Of a stretch of 58,541 nt of DNA, positions 7,712 to 16,316 are shown piece by piece. The first letter of the stretch is position 1. Each line of letters opens with the position of its first letter. This DNA comes from an uncultured Clostridia bacterium (GTDB taxonomy: Bacteria; Bacillota; Clostridia; Oscillospirales; Acutalibacteraceae): NCBI GenBank assembly GCA_947364045.1, contig CANARN010000007.1:1-58541 (forward strand), given 5' to 3'. Under the pieces are notes generated by a model that had not been told where the DNA came from, made no database searches, and saw nothing but the letters and a program-made list of their open reading frames with translations. Position numbers and translations under genes: made by a program.

Positions 7712-9814
7712 ATGAAAAAGAGAAAAATTATAATCGGTGTTGTTTGCGCAGTTGCGGCTGTCGGAGTAATAACCGCCGTTGCACTAAAAAAAGGTCCGTT
7801 TAAGGGAACGGTAAAGGACATTGACGGCAAGCCTGTTGCAAATGTTTTGGTAACAGACGGAAGAAATGTAGTTAAAACTGACGAAAGCGGCAATTTTAAG
7901 CTTTCGGGCTGGGTGAAAAGTCATTTTGTTACGATAACCGTACCGTCCGGCTACAAAACCGAAGAGTTTTACAAGACCGTTAACAGAAAAACAGACTCCT
8001 ACGATTTTACTCTGGAAAAATCAGAGCTTACGGCTAACAGCAAACACTCTTTTATTCAGATTTCAGATACGGAAATAAATGAAAAAGGCACGGGCGAGTG
8101 GCTTGACGGCATTAAATCGATTGTCAAAGAAACCAATCCCGCATTTTTAATACATACCGGCGACATCTGCTATGAGAACGGCTTAAAACAGCACATTAAA
8201 GATATGAACACCGAAACTATGGGCTGTACCGTTAAATACGTTATAGGAAATCACGACTATATTAAGGGAGCATACGGTGAAAAGCTTTTTGAGAGTATTT
8301 ACGGTCCCGTTTGGTATTCATTTGATGTGGGGAATATTCATTATGTTATTACGCCTTTCCAAAAAGGCGCAGACTACCGGTCATGTTACTCGGCAAACGA
8401 CCGGTGGAGATGGCTCCAAAACGACCTTGAAAATGTCAGCGACGATATGAAGGTTGTTATTTTTAATCACGATGCGCCAATCTCAGACGATTATGTAATT
8501 TCATTTGACAGAAAAACTCTTGATTTGAAAAAGCATAATCTTGCCGCATGGATTTTCGGTCACTATCACTACAATTACACGTATGAGTCAAACGGAGTGA
8601 TTAACATATCCGCTCCAAGACCCGACTGCGGAGGCATTGATTCTTCGCCCGCAGGCACAAGAATTATAAATATGAATTCTGACGGCGTTGTTTCTGCCGA
8701 TACGGTATATTATGACCTTAATTCTTCATCCGAACCGAAAAATACTTTATGGAATACTGAATTAGACGGAAGCTCACTGTTTTGCGACACAATTTCAGAC
8801 GGAGGGTACATTTACACTGCCACATCTGATGACGATTTCCCGAGAAGCTGCGGAATTTATTGCCTTGACAAAGAAAACGGAGATACCGTTTGGTTCTTCA
8901 AAACCGAAAACTCCGTTAAAAACAATGTAAAAATTCAGGATAATAAAATTGTTGCGGCTGACGCGCAGGGAAATGTGTACTGTCTGGAAAAGCAAAGCGG
9001 AAAGCTTTTATGGGAAAAGAAGCTGAATTTGGGCAATTCCTTAGGTACAAGCAGCGGTATTTGCATAGACAATGATACGGTTTTTGCGGGAACGTCAAGA
9101 GTAATTACCGCATTAAATCTTCAGAACGGCGAACAAAAGTGGGTAACCGAAAGAGATAAGGGAGAGAACTCTCCTGCTGAATTTGTTGTAACAAACGGAA
9201 AATTGCTTGTAAGCTCGCACTGGGATTCACTTACTGCACTTAATACCGAAAACGGTAAAGAGCTTTGGAGCAACAATGACGAAAATCTTCGCTTCAGAAG
9301 CTCTACCCCGCTTGTTATCAATGAAAATCAGTTGCTTGTTGCCGACGATAACGCAATTATGCTTATCGATTCGGGAAACGGAAAAATATTAAGCAAATCC
9401 ACATATGACGAATATAAATTTTCTTCAAGCGGACGCCCTGCTTTCCGTGACGGCATAGCTTATATTCCCACTGCTAACGAGGGAATTGTCGCATTTGACA
9501 TTAACAGCAAAAAAATAATTTGGAATTTCAAAACAGAGGAAAACATACTCTTTACTGCGCCTTATGTAAGCAAGGGCGAAAAAACTGTTGAAGCGTCACC
9601 TGTTCTCAGCGGAGACTCACTGATATTCGGCGCAAACGACGGATACATTTATTTAATTGATATTAAATCCGGAGAAATAATCAACAAATATTTTGCAGGC
9701 TCGGCTGTTCTCGGCTCACCCGTGTCAGACGGAGAAAGGCTGTATGCCGCTGCATTTAACGGCTACGCTGTCTGCTATTCGATTTCAGGAGAAAGTGATG
9801 AGAAAAATATTTAA
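7712..9814 (+). CDS. Calcineurin-like metallophosphoesterase fused to a PQQ-like beta-propeller
   Basis: A 700-residue exported or membrane-anchored protein. It has a hydrophobic N-terminal segment (residues 6-24), a carboxypeptidase-regulatory-like beta domain (about 30-100), a metallophosphoesterase domain (about 112-345) and a C-terminal PQQ/WD-like propeller (about 350-695) with repeated GxxxW blades such as NGEQKWV. Metal motifs seen are GD at 150-151, GNHD at 179-182, H253 (FNHDAP) and GHYH at 283-286. The first motif, normally D-x-H, reads D119-T-E121. The family hydrolyses phosphomono- or diesters on two metal ions; the substrate is unknown. The 3' end overlaps the GH18 gene by 17 bases, indicating coupling. 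Confidence 0.85.
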   Translation: MKKRKIIIGVVCAVAAVGVITAVALKKGPFKGTVKDIDGKPVANVLVTDGRNVVKTDESGNFKLSGWVKSHFVTITVPSGYKTEEFYKTVNRKTDSYDFTLEKSELTANSKHSFIQISDTEINEKGTGEWLDGIKSIVKETNPAFLIHTGDICYENGLKQHIKDMNTETMGCTVKYVIGNHDYIKGAYGEKLFESIYGPVWYSFDVGNIHYVITPFQKGADYRSCYSANDRWRWLQNDLENVSDDMKVVIFNHDAPISDDYVISFDRKTLDLKKHNLAAWIFGHYHYNYTYESNGVINISAPRPDCGGIDSSPAGTRIINMNSDGVVSADTVYYDLNSSSEPKNTLWNTELDGSSLFCDTISDGGYIYTATSDDDFPRSCGIYCLDKENGDTVWFFKTENSVKNNVKIQDNKIVAADAQGNVYCLEKQSGKLLWEKKLNLGNSLGTSSGICIDNDTVFAGTSRVITALNLQNGEQKWVTERDKGENSPAEFVVTNGKLLVSSHWDSLTALNTENGKELWSNNDENLRFRSSTPLVINENQLLVADDNAIMLIDSGNGKILSKSTYDEYKFSSSGRPAFRDGIAYIPTANEGIVAFDINSKKIIWNFKTEENILFTAPYVSKGEKTVEASPVLSGDSLIFGANDGYIYLIDIKSGEIINKYFAGSAVLGSPVSDGERLYAAAFNGYAVCYSISGESDEKNI

Positions 9815-11222
9815 AAGCCCTTGTAAGACTTTTTTAACCGCTGTTCCCGTCGGTGCGGATTATATTGCATTTTCGGACTTTCGGCAAATGCTTAATAAAA
9901 CAAATTCCTGTATTCCGTACAAAACGGGTAATAGCAGTTTTGATTCAACACTCAGCAGTTTTAAATTTTCCGGAACAGTAAAGCTTTCAAAAGGTCAGTT
10001 TTTGGAGTTGGATTTCGGCAAGTCCGCCTCCTTTGACACGGTGTCTCTTTGGGAAAGCGGAGATAACTGTGCTTCATTTAAACTATCCGCTTATCTTGAC
10101 GGAGAATGGAAAACAGTTTACCGTCAAGACAGAATATTATGCTTTCACACCTGTTATCTCGGCAAAATTACAGCTAAAAAGCTGAGATTGGAAATTATTG
10201 ACTGTAAAAACGATGTAGCTCTTCGGGGGTTATACATTTACAAAAGCGAACAAGGAAAAGACGACTTTAAGGTTTCACAGTATTTAAGATTAGACCAGCA
10301 AAACTTTAATGAACTGATAAACGATGAAGGTTTTTCGGGCTATTATGACACCGTTACGGACGTTATACTGTTTGAGGAAGCGTTTATTGACGAAAATGCA
10401 GAAATAGCCTTTAACCATTCAGAAGAGCTTTTTGCCAGTCAGCTTGAAACACTGCGCGAAATAATCGGTGAAAGAAAAGTAAAAATTTGGTGCTGTCTTT
10501 TCTTTGACCGAAAGAACAAAGACGGTCAGCGTGACCATAATCTTACAAAGAACTTTGTTAATGAAAATATCGTCAAAATTTCACACAGCATAAAAAGCTT
10601 TACCGAAAAATACAGCTTATACGGCATAGACTACGACTGGGAATTTCCCCGTACTCTTTCTCAGTGGAAGGCATATTCGCTTATTGTTGAAAGAACATCA
10701 AAATTCACTAAGGTTTCTGTTGCTCTTCCGCCGTGGGGAATAATGTTCGACAGTCACACAGTTAATTCAATTGAACACGTAAATTTAATGGCTTATGATT
10801 TATTTGACATGGCGGGGGACCACTCAAACAGCTTTATCTGCGGCTATAACGCTATTTGCAAGGTTTTGAATGCGGGCTTTAAAAAGGAACAGATATTGCT
10901 CGGAATACCCACCTACGGACGAACTGTTGACCGCTCGGAATACGCTTGGCCCTCAGTCAGAGATGACTGCAAAGACAACGGAATGTGGAATAATACTATA
11001 CAGTTTGAGTATAAAGATTTAAAAACAGGAAAAACGAAAACGTCAAAGGCTTATCTTAACAGCTATGCTCAGGTAAGAGACAAAACCGCGCTTTCCTTTG
11101 ACATCGGAATTGGCGGAGTAATGCTTTTCAGAGCCTTTTGCGACGCGCCGTACACTAATCCCTTCTGCCTGCACAAAGCAGTGAATGAGGTTATTCTAAG
11201 CAAAAGCAAAAATAATAAATAA
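9798..11222 (+). CDS. GH18-family (chitinase / endo-N-acetylglucosaminidase-like) protein
   Basis: A 474-residue protein. The N-terminal part (about 45-155) looks like a discoidin/F5-8C carbohydrate-binding sandwich. The rest is a GH18 barrel with the catalytic signature D278-x-D280-x-E282 in YGIDYDWEFP, and the family's VNLMAYD strand and W near the barrel end. GH18 enzymes cleave beta-1,4 GlcNAc linkages in chitin, peptidoglycan-like or N-glycan substrates by substrate-assisted catalysis. The ATG at 9798 lies inside the preceding gene with AGGAG 5 bases ahead; a longer reading to 9693 is unlikely. No convincing signal peptide is seen. Cotranscribed with the metallophosphoesterase. Confidence 0.82.
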   Translation: MRKIFKSPCKTFLTAVPVGADYIAFSDFRQMLNKTNSCIPYKTGNSSFDSTLSSFKFSGTVKLSKGQFLELDFGKSASFDTVSLWESGDNCASFKLSAYLDGEWKTVYRQDRILCFHTCYLGKITAKKLRLEIIDCKNDVALRGLYIYKSEQGKDDFKVSQYLRLDQQNFNELINDEGFSGYYDTVTDVILFEEAFIDENAEIAFNHSEELFASQLETLREIIGERKVKIWCCLFFDRKNKDGQRDHNLTKNFVNENIVKISHSIKSFTEKYSLYGIDYDWEFPRTLSQWKAYSLIVERTSKFTKVSVALPPWGIMFDSHTVNSIEHVNLMAYDLFDMAGDHSNSFICGYNAICKVLNAGFKKEQILLGIPTYGRTVDRSEYAWPSVRDDCKDNGMWNNTIQFEYKDLKTGKTKTSKAYLNSYAQVRDKTALSFDIGIGGVMLFRAFCDAPYTNPFCLHKAVNEVILSKSKNNK

Positions 11223-11257
11223 CCTGTTAAAAACTCCTTTTTTCTATATAAATATGC

Positions 11258-11302
11258 AAAAAGCAAAGAGCGGCTTCAAGCTCTAAGCCGCTCTTTGCTT
11301 TT
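11258..11302. terminator. Bidirectional terminator between GH18 and the sensor kinase
   Basis: A long near-perfect stem (AAAAGCAAAGAGCGGCTT with its complement) and an 8-base loop lie between two convergent genes, with A- and T-runs on either side. It serves both. Confidence 0.92.
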
Positions 11303-11326
11303 ATAACTGTTTATCCTAAAAATCGG

Positions 11327-13873
11327 TTAGCAGTACTTTGACAGCATAGAAAGAAGCATATCAATATCAATCGGCTTTGCAATATGCGCATTCATTCCGC
11401 ATGCCTTAGCTTTTGCAACGTCATCGGCAAAGGCGTCTGCTGTTGCTGCAATTATCGGGATATCGGCGTCGGGTCTGCTCAGCGCGCGGATTGCAGTTGC
11501 CGCTTCATAGCCGTTCATTACAGGCATACGAATATCCATTACAATCGCTTTGTATTCTCCGATTTCGGATTTAAGGAATTTTTCCACACACTCCTGACCG
11601 TTCTTTACCCAAGTCACGTCAAGTCCTGCCGCTGTGAGCATTTCAACTGCAATTTCGCCGTTCAGCTCATTGTCTTCTGCCAAAAGAACCTTTTGATTAA
11701 GCAAATAACCGCCTTTTGCGCCGTCAGAAGCTTCCTCTCCGTGCGGTTTATCAAGATGCGACGTTATTCCGTAGTAAAGCGTGGATTTAAACAACGGCTT
11801 TGACAAAAATCCGTTAATCCCCGCCTCTCTCATTCCGGATTCAAATTCAGAGCAATCATAAGCCGAAACCAGAATAATAGGCGTGTCATTGCCTGTGTAT
11901 TCTCTGATTTTCTTTGATGTTTCAATACCGTCAATTCTCGGCATCTGCCAGTCTATAAGTATAAATTCATACTCTCTCGGATTATTTTTAATCTTTTCGA
12001 TTGCGCTTTCACCGTCAACAAAGTATTCCGCTGACGCGCCCAATTCTTTAAGCATCTCAATTGCCGCAATACACTGATCCTCATCGTCATCTATTATTAA
12101 GACGTTAAGATTGTCCAAATGCATTTCTCTGTCAGCCGGCGAGTTTTTTTCAAAGTCAACCGTAAAATGAAATTCACTGCCTTCATTAAGCTTGCTTTTT
12201 ACCTCAATAGTACCGCCCATAGCGTCAACTAAATATTTTGTAATAGCAAGGCCAAGACCAGTTCCTTCCTCTTTGGTTGTGCGTTTACGGTCCTCGCGCT
12301 CAAAGCTGTCAAAAACAACCTTTACAAATTCCTCACTCATTCCTATACCGTTATCTTTTACTATGAAATGAGTGCGGACAAAGCTTTCGCCCTTAGGCGA
12401 TTTTTCCTGATTTACGGTAAGTGAAATCTCTCCGTTATCGGGAGTATATTTTACCGCGTTTGAAACTAAATTTATAAGGATTTGATTAAGCCTGAGATTG
12501 TCACAGTTAATGTACTCGGAAATAATATTTTTAACATAAATGTCAAACTTATGCTGCTTGTTTTTAACCTGCGGCTTCATAATCATTACGATATTTTCTA
12601 TACTTTCCCGCAAGGTTGTCTGAGTAAGAGAAAGCGTCATTTTACCGTTTTCAATTTTTGACATATCCAAAACATCATTTATAAGTAAAATTAAGTGGCG
12701 GCTCGACAGAGATATTTTATTAAGACAGTCCTCAATCCGCTCTTTGTCCTCAATATGCGAACGCGCCAATTCTGTCATTCCGACAATAGCATTCATGGGC
12801 GTGCGTATATCATGACTCATATTAGCAAGAAAATCCGTTTTTGCCTTACTCGCCTTAATCGCCTTTTGCTCACTCTTCTTCATTTTTTGAATTTGCTTAT
12901 ATGAAAGAATAACAAAACAAATAAAAAATGATAAAATTACCGCAACAAGAACTCCTGTATTTTTTATAAAAATATTGTCGCTGTTATCTCTTCTGTCCGA
13001 AAAAACCTGATTTATTTCATCATATCGAATAAAGGTAATTAAATACCAATCAGAATAATGAAGCGGAATTGCATAAAACATTCTGATTCCGTCTTCCATC
13101 ATAAAAGAATCTGTATAAATCTCGCCTTTATTCATCGCATTTTTAAAGCCTTCAATATAATCGTCCGCTGTCTTACCGTCGAAATCCTGATACATTGAAC
13201 GTACGCGGTCAAAATATGTAGCGCGGAAAGAACCCTCATTGCGCACAACAAAGGCAGAGTCTTTTTTACGGATTATAAAAGAATATGTTAAATTATCCTG
13301 ACCGTAAGCCAAATTGAAAACAGAGTTCATTGTATCTGTCGGAAATCCGCACAAAATACCTCTGTAATTTTTACCGTCCAAAGCAAATGCACTGTTGGCA
13401 ACCATACCGATAGCCTTTTTATTCTTGCTGTTTTCAATAAGCAATACTCTGTTTTTTTCTTTATTTATAACCTCGTTATAGCTTTCCGTATCATAAATAT
13501 GAAACGTAGCGTCTCCGCAAATGGTTTCCAAAGAGCCGTCGCTGTTAATCAGGGCAATGTAATTAACTCCTTCAGACATTTCTGTATTTATATGCGCTAC
13601 CGCCTTTTCCTTATCATTTAAAGAAATTGCGCTGTTCAAAACCTGGTCAATAAGCGCAAAACGGTTTTCAAAATATGTCTTTTCATGCGAAACAGTCTGA
13701 TTTCCGACGTTAGATATATACATACTGCTTACATCGTGTAACATCTGCTCGTTCTCTTTAGTTACCTGCCTGTCTACACTTATAAAAGTAAAAATAGTCA
13801 GGGGGATTATAACTAAAATTCCAAGGAAAGTACAAATCAACATAAAATGCTCTTTAAACCATTTTTTTGCCAT
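11327..13873 (-). CDS. Hybrid sensor histidine kinase with two receiver domains
   Basis: An 848-residue membrane protein. It has TM1 (about 11-32), an extracellular Cache-like sensor (about 40-300) and TM2 (about 306-325). The kinase core has H354 in NMSHDIRTP and the ATPase N-box ILINLVSNAV near 470. The G boxes are DNGIGM near 507 and EGTGLGLA near 537. REC1 has phospho-Asp D641 (LIDWQMP) and REC2 has D780 (VMDIRMP). It lacks an HPt domain, so phosphate probably leaves through a separate HPt protein; one such gene lies at 39748. The start at 13873 has AGGAG 8 bases upstream. The 36-residue longer reading overlaps the promoter and is rejected. Confidence 0.9.
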   Translation of the reverse strand: MAKKWFKEHFMLICTFLGILVIIPLTIFTFISVDRQVTKENEQMLHDVSSMYISNVGNQTVSHEKTYFENRFALIDQVLNSAISLNDKEKAVAHINTEMSEGVNYIALINSDGSLETICGDATFHIYDTESYNEVINKEKNRVLLIENSKNKKAIGMVANSAFALDGKNYRGILCGFPTDTMNSVFNLAYGQDNLTYSFIIRKKDSAFVVRNEGSFRATYFDRVRSMYQDFDGKTADDYIEGFKNAMNKGEIYTDSFMMEDGIRMFYAIPLHYSDWYLITFIRYDEINQVFSDRRDNSDNIFIKNTGVLVAVILSFFICFVILSYKQIQKMKKSEQKAIKASKAKTDFLANMSHDIRTPMNAIVGMTELARSHIEDKERIEDCLNKISLSSRHLILLINDVLDMSKIENGKMTLSLTQTTLRESIENIVMIMKPQVKNKQHKFDIYVKNIISEYINCDNLRLNQILINLVSNAVKYTPDNGEISLTVNQEKSPKGESFVRTHFIVKDNGIGMSEEFVKVVFDSFEREDRKRTTKEEGTGLGLAITKYLVDAMGGTIEVKSKLNEGSEFHFTVDFEKNSPADREMHLDNLNVLIIDDDEDQCIAAIEMLKELGASAEYFVDGESAIEKIKNNPREYEFILIDWQMPRIDGIETSKKIREYTGNDTPIILVSAYDCSEFESGMREAGINGFLSKPLFKSTLYYGITSHLDKPHGEEASDGAKGGYLLNQKVLLAEDNELNGEIAVEMLTAAGLDVTWVKNGQECVEKFLKSEIGEYKAIVMDIRMPVMNGYEAATAIRALSRPDADIPIIAATADAFADDVAKAKACGMNAHIAKPIDIDMLLSMLSKYC

Positions 13874-13942
13874 AACAACATCTCCTGCTGTGAAAAAATA
13901 TGTTACTCTGTTCCTGAGTTTTAAGTTCTGTAAATTGTAAAT

Positions 13943-13971
13943 ATGATAACATATATTGTAATACTTTTCAA
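13943..13971 (-). promoter_or_regulatory. Promoter of the hybrid sensor kinase
   Basis: Minus-strand TTGAAA, 17 bases, TATCAT, about 70 bases ahead of the ATG at 13873. Confidence 0.65.
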
Positions 13972-14006
13972 TCATATACACATTTTTTACGCAATAAAAG
14001 CAAAAA

Positions 14007-14034
14007 GACCCTGCAAGATTTCTCTTGCAAGGTC
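14007..14034 (-). terminator. Terminator, probably the ancestral ppdK terminator
   Basis: A 12-bp stem, GACCTTGCAAGA / TCTTGCAGGGTC on the minus strand with a GAAA loop, followed by TTTTTGCTTTT. No intact gene now feeds it. It lies about 60 bases beyond the ppdK-tail copy at 14096-14116, as if it once ended ppdK before the island arrived. Confidence 0.75.
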
Positions 14035-14095
14035 AATTTTTCTATTGTGGTTTTGCTATCGGGTTTTGCACCGAATCAACATACAAATATGATTA

Positions 14096-14116
14096 CATCT
14101 CAGCGATTGCTGCCTG
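14096..14116 (-). repeat. Left direct repeat: copy of the ppdK 3' end (attachment-site-like)
   Basis: These 21 bases are identical to 17632-17652 inside the end of ppdK. On the minus strand they read in frame as QAAIAEM followed directly by TAA, that is, a correct ppdK tail. A weaker match continues a few codons upstream. Together the two copies bound a 3.5-kb segment holding the restriction-modification genes. Confidence 0.8.
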
Positions 14117-14131
14117 AGCTGCAACGCATAA

Positions 14132-14140
14132 ATGTAGGAG
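14132..14140 (+). repeat. Short direct repeat near the left end of the island
   Basis: ATGTAGGAG lies 15 bases inside the left 21-bp core and recurs at 17581-17589, 42 bases inside the right core, in the same orientation. In a circularised element the two would flank the core like integrase arm sites. Nine bases alone could be chance. Confidence 0.35.
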
Positions 14141-14146
14141 TTTTTA

Positions 14147-14197
14147 TTGACTTTTTTACTATTTTTGGATATCATAATATCAAGATACTATGATATC
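14147..14197 (+). promoter_or_regulatory. Promoter and operator of the restriction-modification operon
   Basis: TTGACT (14147-14152), 17 bases, TATCAT (14170-14175). The -10 lies inside a perfect 9-bp inverted repeat, GATATCATA (14168-14176) and TATGATATC (14189-14197), separated by 12 bases. The palindrome covers -10 to about +15 and is a plausible binding site for the ribbon-helix-helix protein encoded next. Confidence 0.7.
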
Positions 14198-14215
14198 ATT
14201 TTTGGAGGGTTGTAA

Positions 14216-14395
14216 ATGAACAAATCCAAAACTCCAACATCAGAAAAAATAGGTATCCCCTTACGATTGGAACCTGAATTATATGAAAAAATGATGGACA
14301 GAGTTCAAAAAGAAAAAAAGAACCAACGTGGATATAGTGTAAATCAACTTTTAACAGAACTTCTTGAAAAAGAATTAAAGGAGAAAAAAATATGA
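14216..14395 (+). CDS. Small ribbon-helix-helix (CopG/Arc-like) protein
   Basis: A 59-residue basic/acidic protein, shorter than usual gene-calling limits. It starts at ATG 14216 after GGAGGG and ends by an ATGA overlap with the nuclease-methylase gene. The IPLRLEPELYEKMMDRV strand-helix and the GYSVNQLLTELLEKEL helix fit the RHH_1 fold, in which a dimer inserts a beta-ribbon in the DNA major groove. By position it is the regulator of the restriction-modification operon, doing the job of a C protein, and the palindrome over the -10 is its likely operator. The function is inferred. Confidence 0.65.
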   Translation: MNKSKTPTSEKIGIPLRLEPELYEKMMDRVQKEKKNQRGYSVNQLLTELLEKELKEKKI

Positions 14396-16316
14396 CTCGT
14401 ACAGAAATGATTCTTCGTATTGGAAAAGAATATCACACTTCCAACATTGAAGGTGGAGAATATAGTTATGTTCAAGAAGCAGGTTCTAAAGCTAATCTTG
14501 AAAAAGCTCTCGGTCACAATTTTTCACATTTTAAACTTGACATCGGTTTGAGCTTAACGATATAGTTGTTCTTATAGAAACAAAACAATCATTTGTAAAA
14601 AATGATGAATCACAGCTTGCTAAATATGTTGAAGAGGAATTAGCATTACATAACGGAAAGAAAATTATTGCTATTCTTGCTAATACAAATAATGATGAAA
14701 TCAAGGTTTGGAAATCTACTGTAGATGATGAACATATTTTAACCAATGAAACTGTTCTTGATAGAATGGAACATTATGTTAGATTGTTTGACACAAACAA
14801 ACAGAACGACAGGGAAAAAGTATTGAAAAATACTTACGATTTAAATGAGCTACTCCACAAAATGGATATTAAAGAAGATTTGCGTAGTCAATTCGTAGGA
14901 ACAACTCTTCTATACATAAAAGATATAATAAGCAAAACAGGTGCTAATAATATTGATGATGGTTTAGTAAAAAGCCTTAAAGACACTTGGAAAATGATGT
15001 CTGCAGAAACTATTAGAGCGGCAATAAAAAGCACATTGGACGATTTGCTAGATGATTCTGACAATAAACAGAAAAAAATCGAACTACTTCAAAAAAATGT
15101 TCTTAACGACCAAAAAGTAAAAAAACTCAAATTAGAGCACTGGATAAAAATATTAGAAACAATTATTACTGACATCTATAAATACATTGATGCAGATAGT
15201 TCTGAAGGTCAGGACATATTAAACCTATTTTTTATTGCATTTAACAAATATACAGGCAAAGCTGACAAAAATCAGGCTTTTACTCCTGACCATATTACTG
15301 AATTTATGTGCAGATTAACAGATGTTGACCGAAGTAAAAAAGTTCTTGATGCAACATGTGGTAGTGGGTCTTTTTTGGTACAAGCTATGGTGAAAGAACT
15401 TGCAGATTGTCGCCGTGGTAAAACCGAAGAAGAAGCAAAAGAATTGATGGAAATCGTAAAGAAAAAGCATATTTTTGGAATAGAAAACGAAGAAAGAGCT
15501 TACGGTCTATCAACAACAAATATGCTTATTCATGGTGATGGAAACAGCAACATTAAATTTGAAAGTTGTTTCAAATGTAAATCTTTTATTAAAGAGGCTG
15601 ACCCAGATATAATTTTAATGAACCCACCTTACAATGCTAAACCTATTGGTATACCTAAAGAGTATAAGAAAAACTGGAAAAAGGCTGAAGATAAAAAAAC
15701 AGACCCCACAAAAGGTTTTGTTTTCATTCATTTTATTTCTGATGTTATAAATGAAATGAATGAAGAACTAGAACGAAACAACAAACCACGAAAGACTGTT
15801 AAACTTGCCGTTCTTCTTCCCGTTGCGGCGGCTATCGGAAATGGAAAAATTCTTAAAGAAGAAAAGTCTGATATGCTTAAACACAACACTCTTGAAGCTG
15901 TATTTACACTACCTAACGAAATATTTTATCCTGGTGCATCAGCATGTGCTTGTTGTATGCTTTTCACATTAGGACAACCTCATATCAAATCTGACGGAAA
16001 GGCCCACCCGACTTTTTTTGGATATTGTAAGGATGATGGATTTAAGAAAAAGAAAAACCTTGGTCGCATAGAACAATTTGATTCAAACGGCGATTCTATT
16101 TGGAAAAAAATAGAGGAAGAATGGCTCGATTTATATTCATTTAAAAGGATTGAAGACGGAAAATCTTCTATTGCTATTGTTGACGGTGATTCCGAATGGT
16201 TGTGCGAGGCATATATGAAAACCGATTACAGAAAGCTGTCCGAAAAAGATTTCCAACAAACCTTAAACAATTATTTGGCTCATTTAATAAAAGAAGGTGA
16301 AATATATGAAGCTTGA
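14392..16316 (+). pseudogene. BcgI-like nuclease-methylase (A subunit), frameshifted
   Basis: Starting at ATG 14392, the frame reads MTRTEMILRIGKEY and so on, then stops at TAG 14563-14565. From 14541 another frame takes over, giving RFELNDIVVLIETKQS and continuing without a break to 16316. One missing base between 14541 and 14565 explains this. Repaired, the protein would be 641 residues, close to the roughly 640 of BcgI A subunits. It would have an N-terminal PD-(D/E)xK-type nuclease (the IETK element at about 14571-14582) and a C-terminal N6-adenine methylase. There is no homopolymer or slippery heptamer at the site, so programmed shifting is unlikely. Either the nuclease is dead or a base is missing from the assembly. 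Confidence 0.75.
14766..16316 (+). CDS. N6-adenine DNA methylase part of the BcgI-like A subunit
   Basis: Intact 516-residue reading frame from the first in-frame ATG after the frameshift. It contains the SAM-binding motif D195-ATCGSGSF and the catalytic motif NPPY (286-289) of the HsdM-type gamma N6-adenine methylases, but not the N-terminal IETK nuclease element. No good ribosome site precedes 14766, so expression may be weak or depend on restart after the upstream stop. It overlaps the specificity gene by 11 bases. If translated, the pair could methylate DNA without cutting it. Confidence 0.7.
   Translation: MEHYVRLFDTNKQNDREKVLKNTYDLNELLHKMDIKEDLRSQFVGTTLLYIKDIISKTGANNIDDGLVKSLKDTWKMMSAETIRAAIKSTLDDLLDDSDNKQKKIELLQKNVLNDQKVKKLKLEHWIKILETIITDIYKYIDADSSEGQDILNLFFIAFNKYTGKADKNQAFTPDHITEFMCRLTDVDRSKKVLDATCGSGSFLVQAMVKELADCRRGKTEEEAKELMEIVKKKHIFGIENEERAYGLSTTNMLIHGDGNSNIKFESCFKCKSFIKEADPDIILMNPPYNAKPIGIPKEYKKNWKKAEDKKTDPTKGFVFIHFISDVINEMNEELERNNKPRKTVKLAVLLPVAAAIGNGKILKEEKSDMLKHNTLEAVFTLPNEIFYPGASACACCMLFTLGQPHIKSDGKAHPTFFGYCKDDGFKKKKNLGRIEQFDSNGDSIWKKIEEEWLDLYSFKRIEDGKSSIAIVDGDSEWLCEAYMKTDYRKLSEKDFQQTLNNYLAHLIKEGEIYEA

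Noticed and set aside
13874-14215. A second, decayed full ppdK gene
   Set aside because: Only the last dozen codons are recognisable; an attachment-site duplication explains the match better, although a remnant of a paralogue is not excluded.
14541-14565. Programmed ribosomal frameshift in the nuclease-methylase gene
   Set aside because: No slippery heptamer, homopolymer or downstream pseudoknot is visible at the overlap; mutation or sequencing error is simpler.
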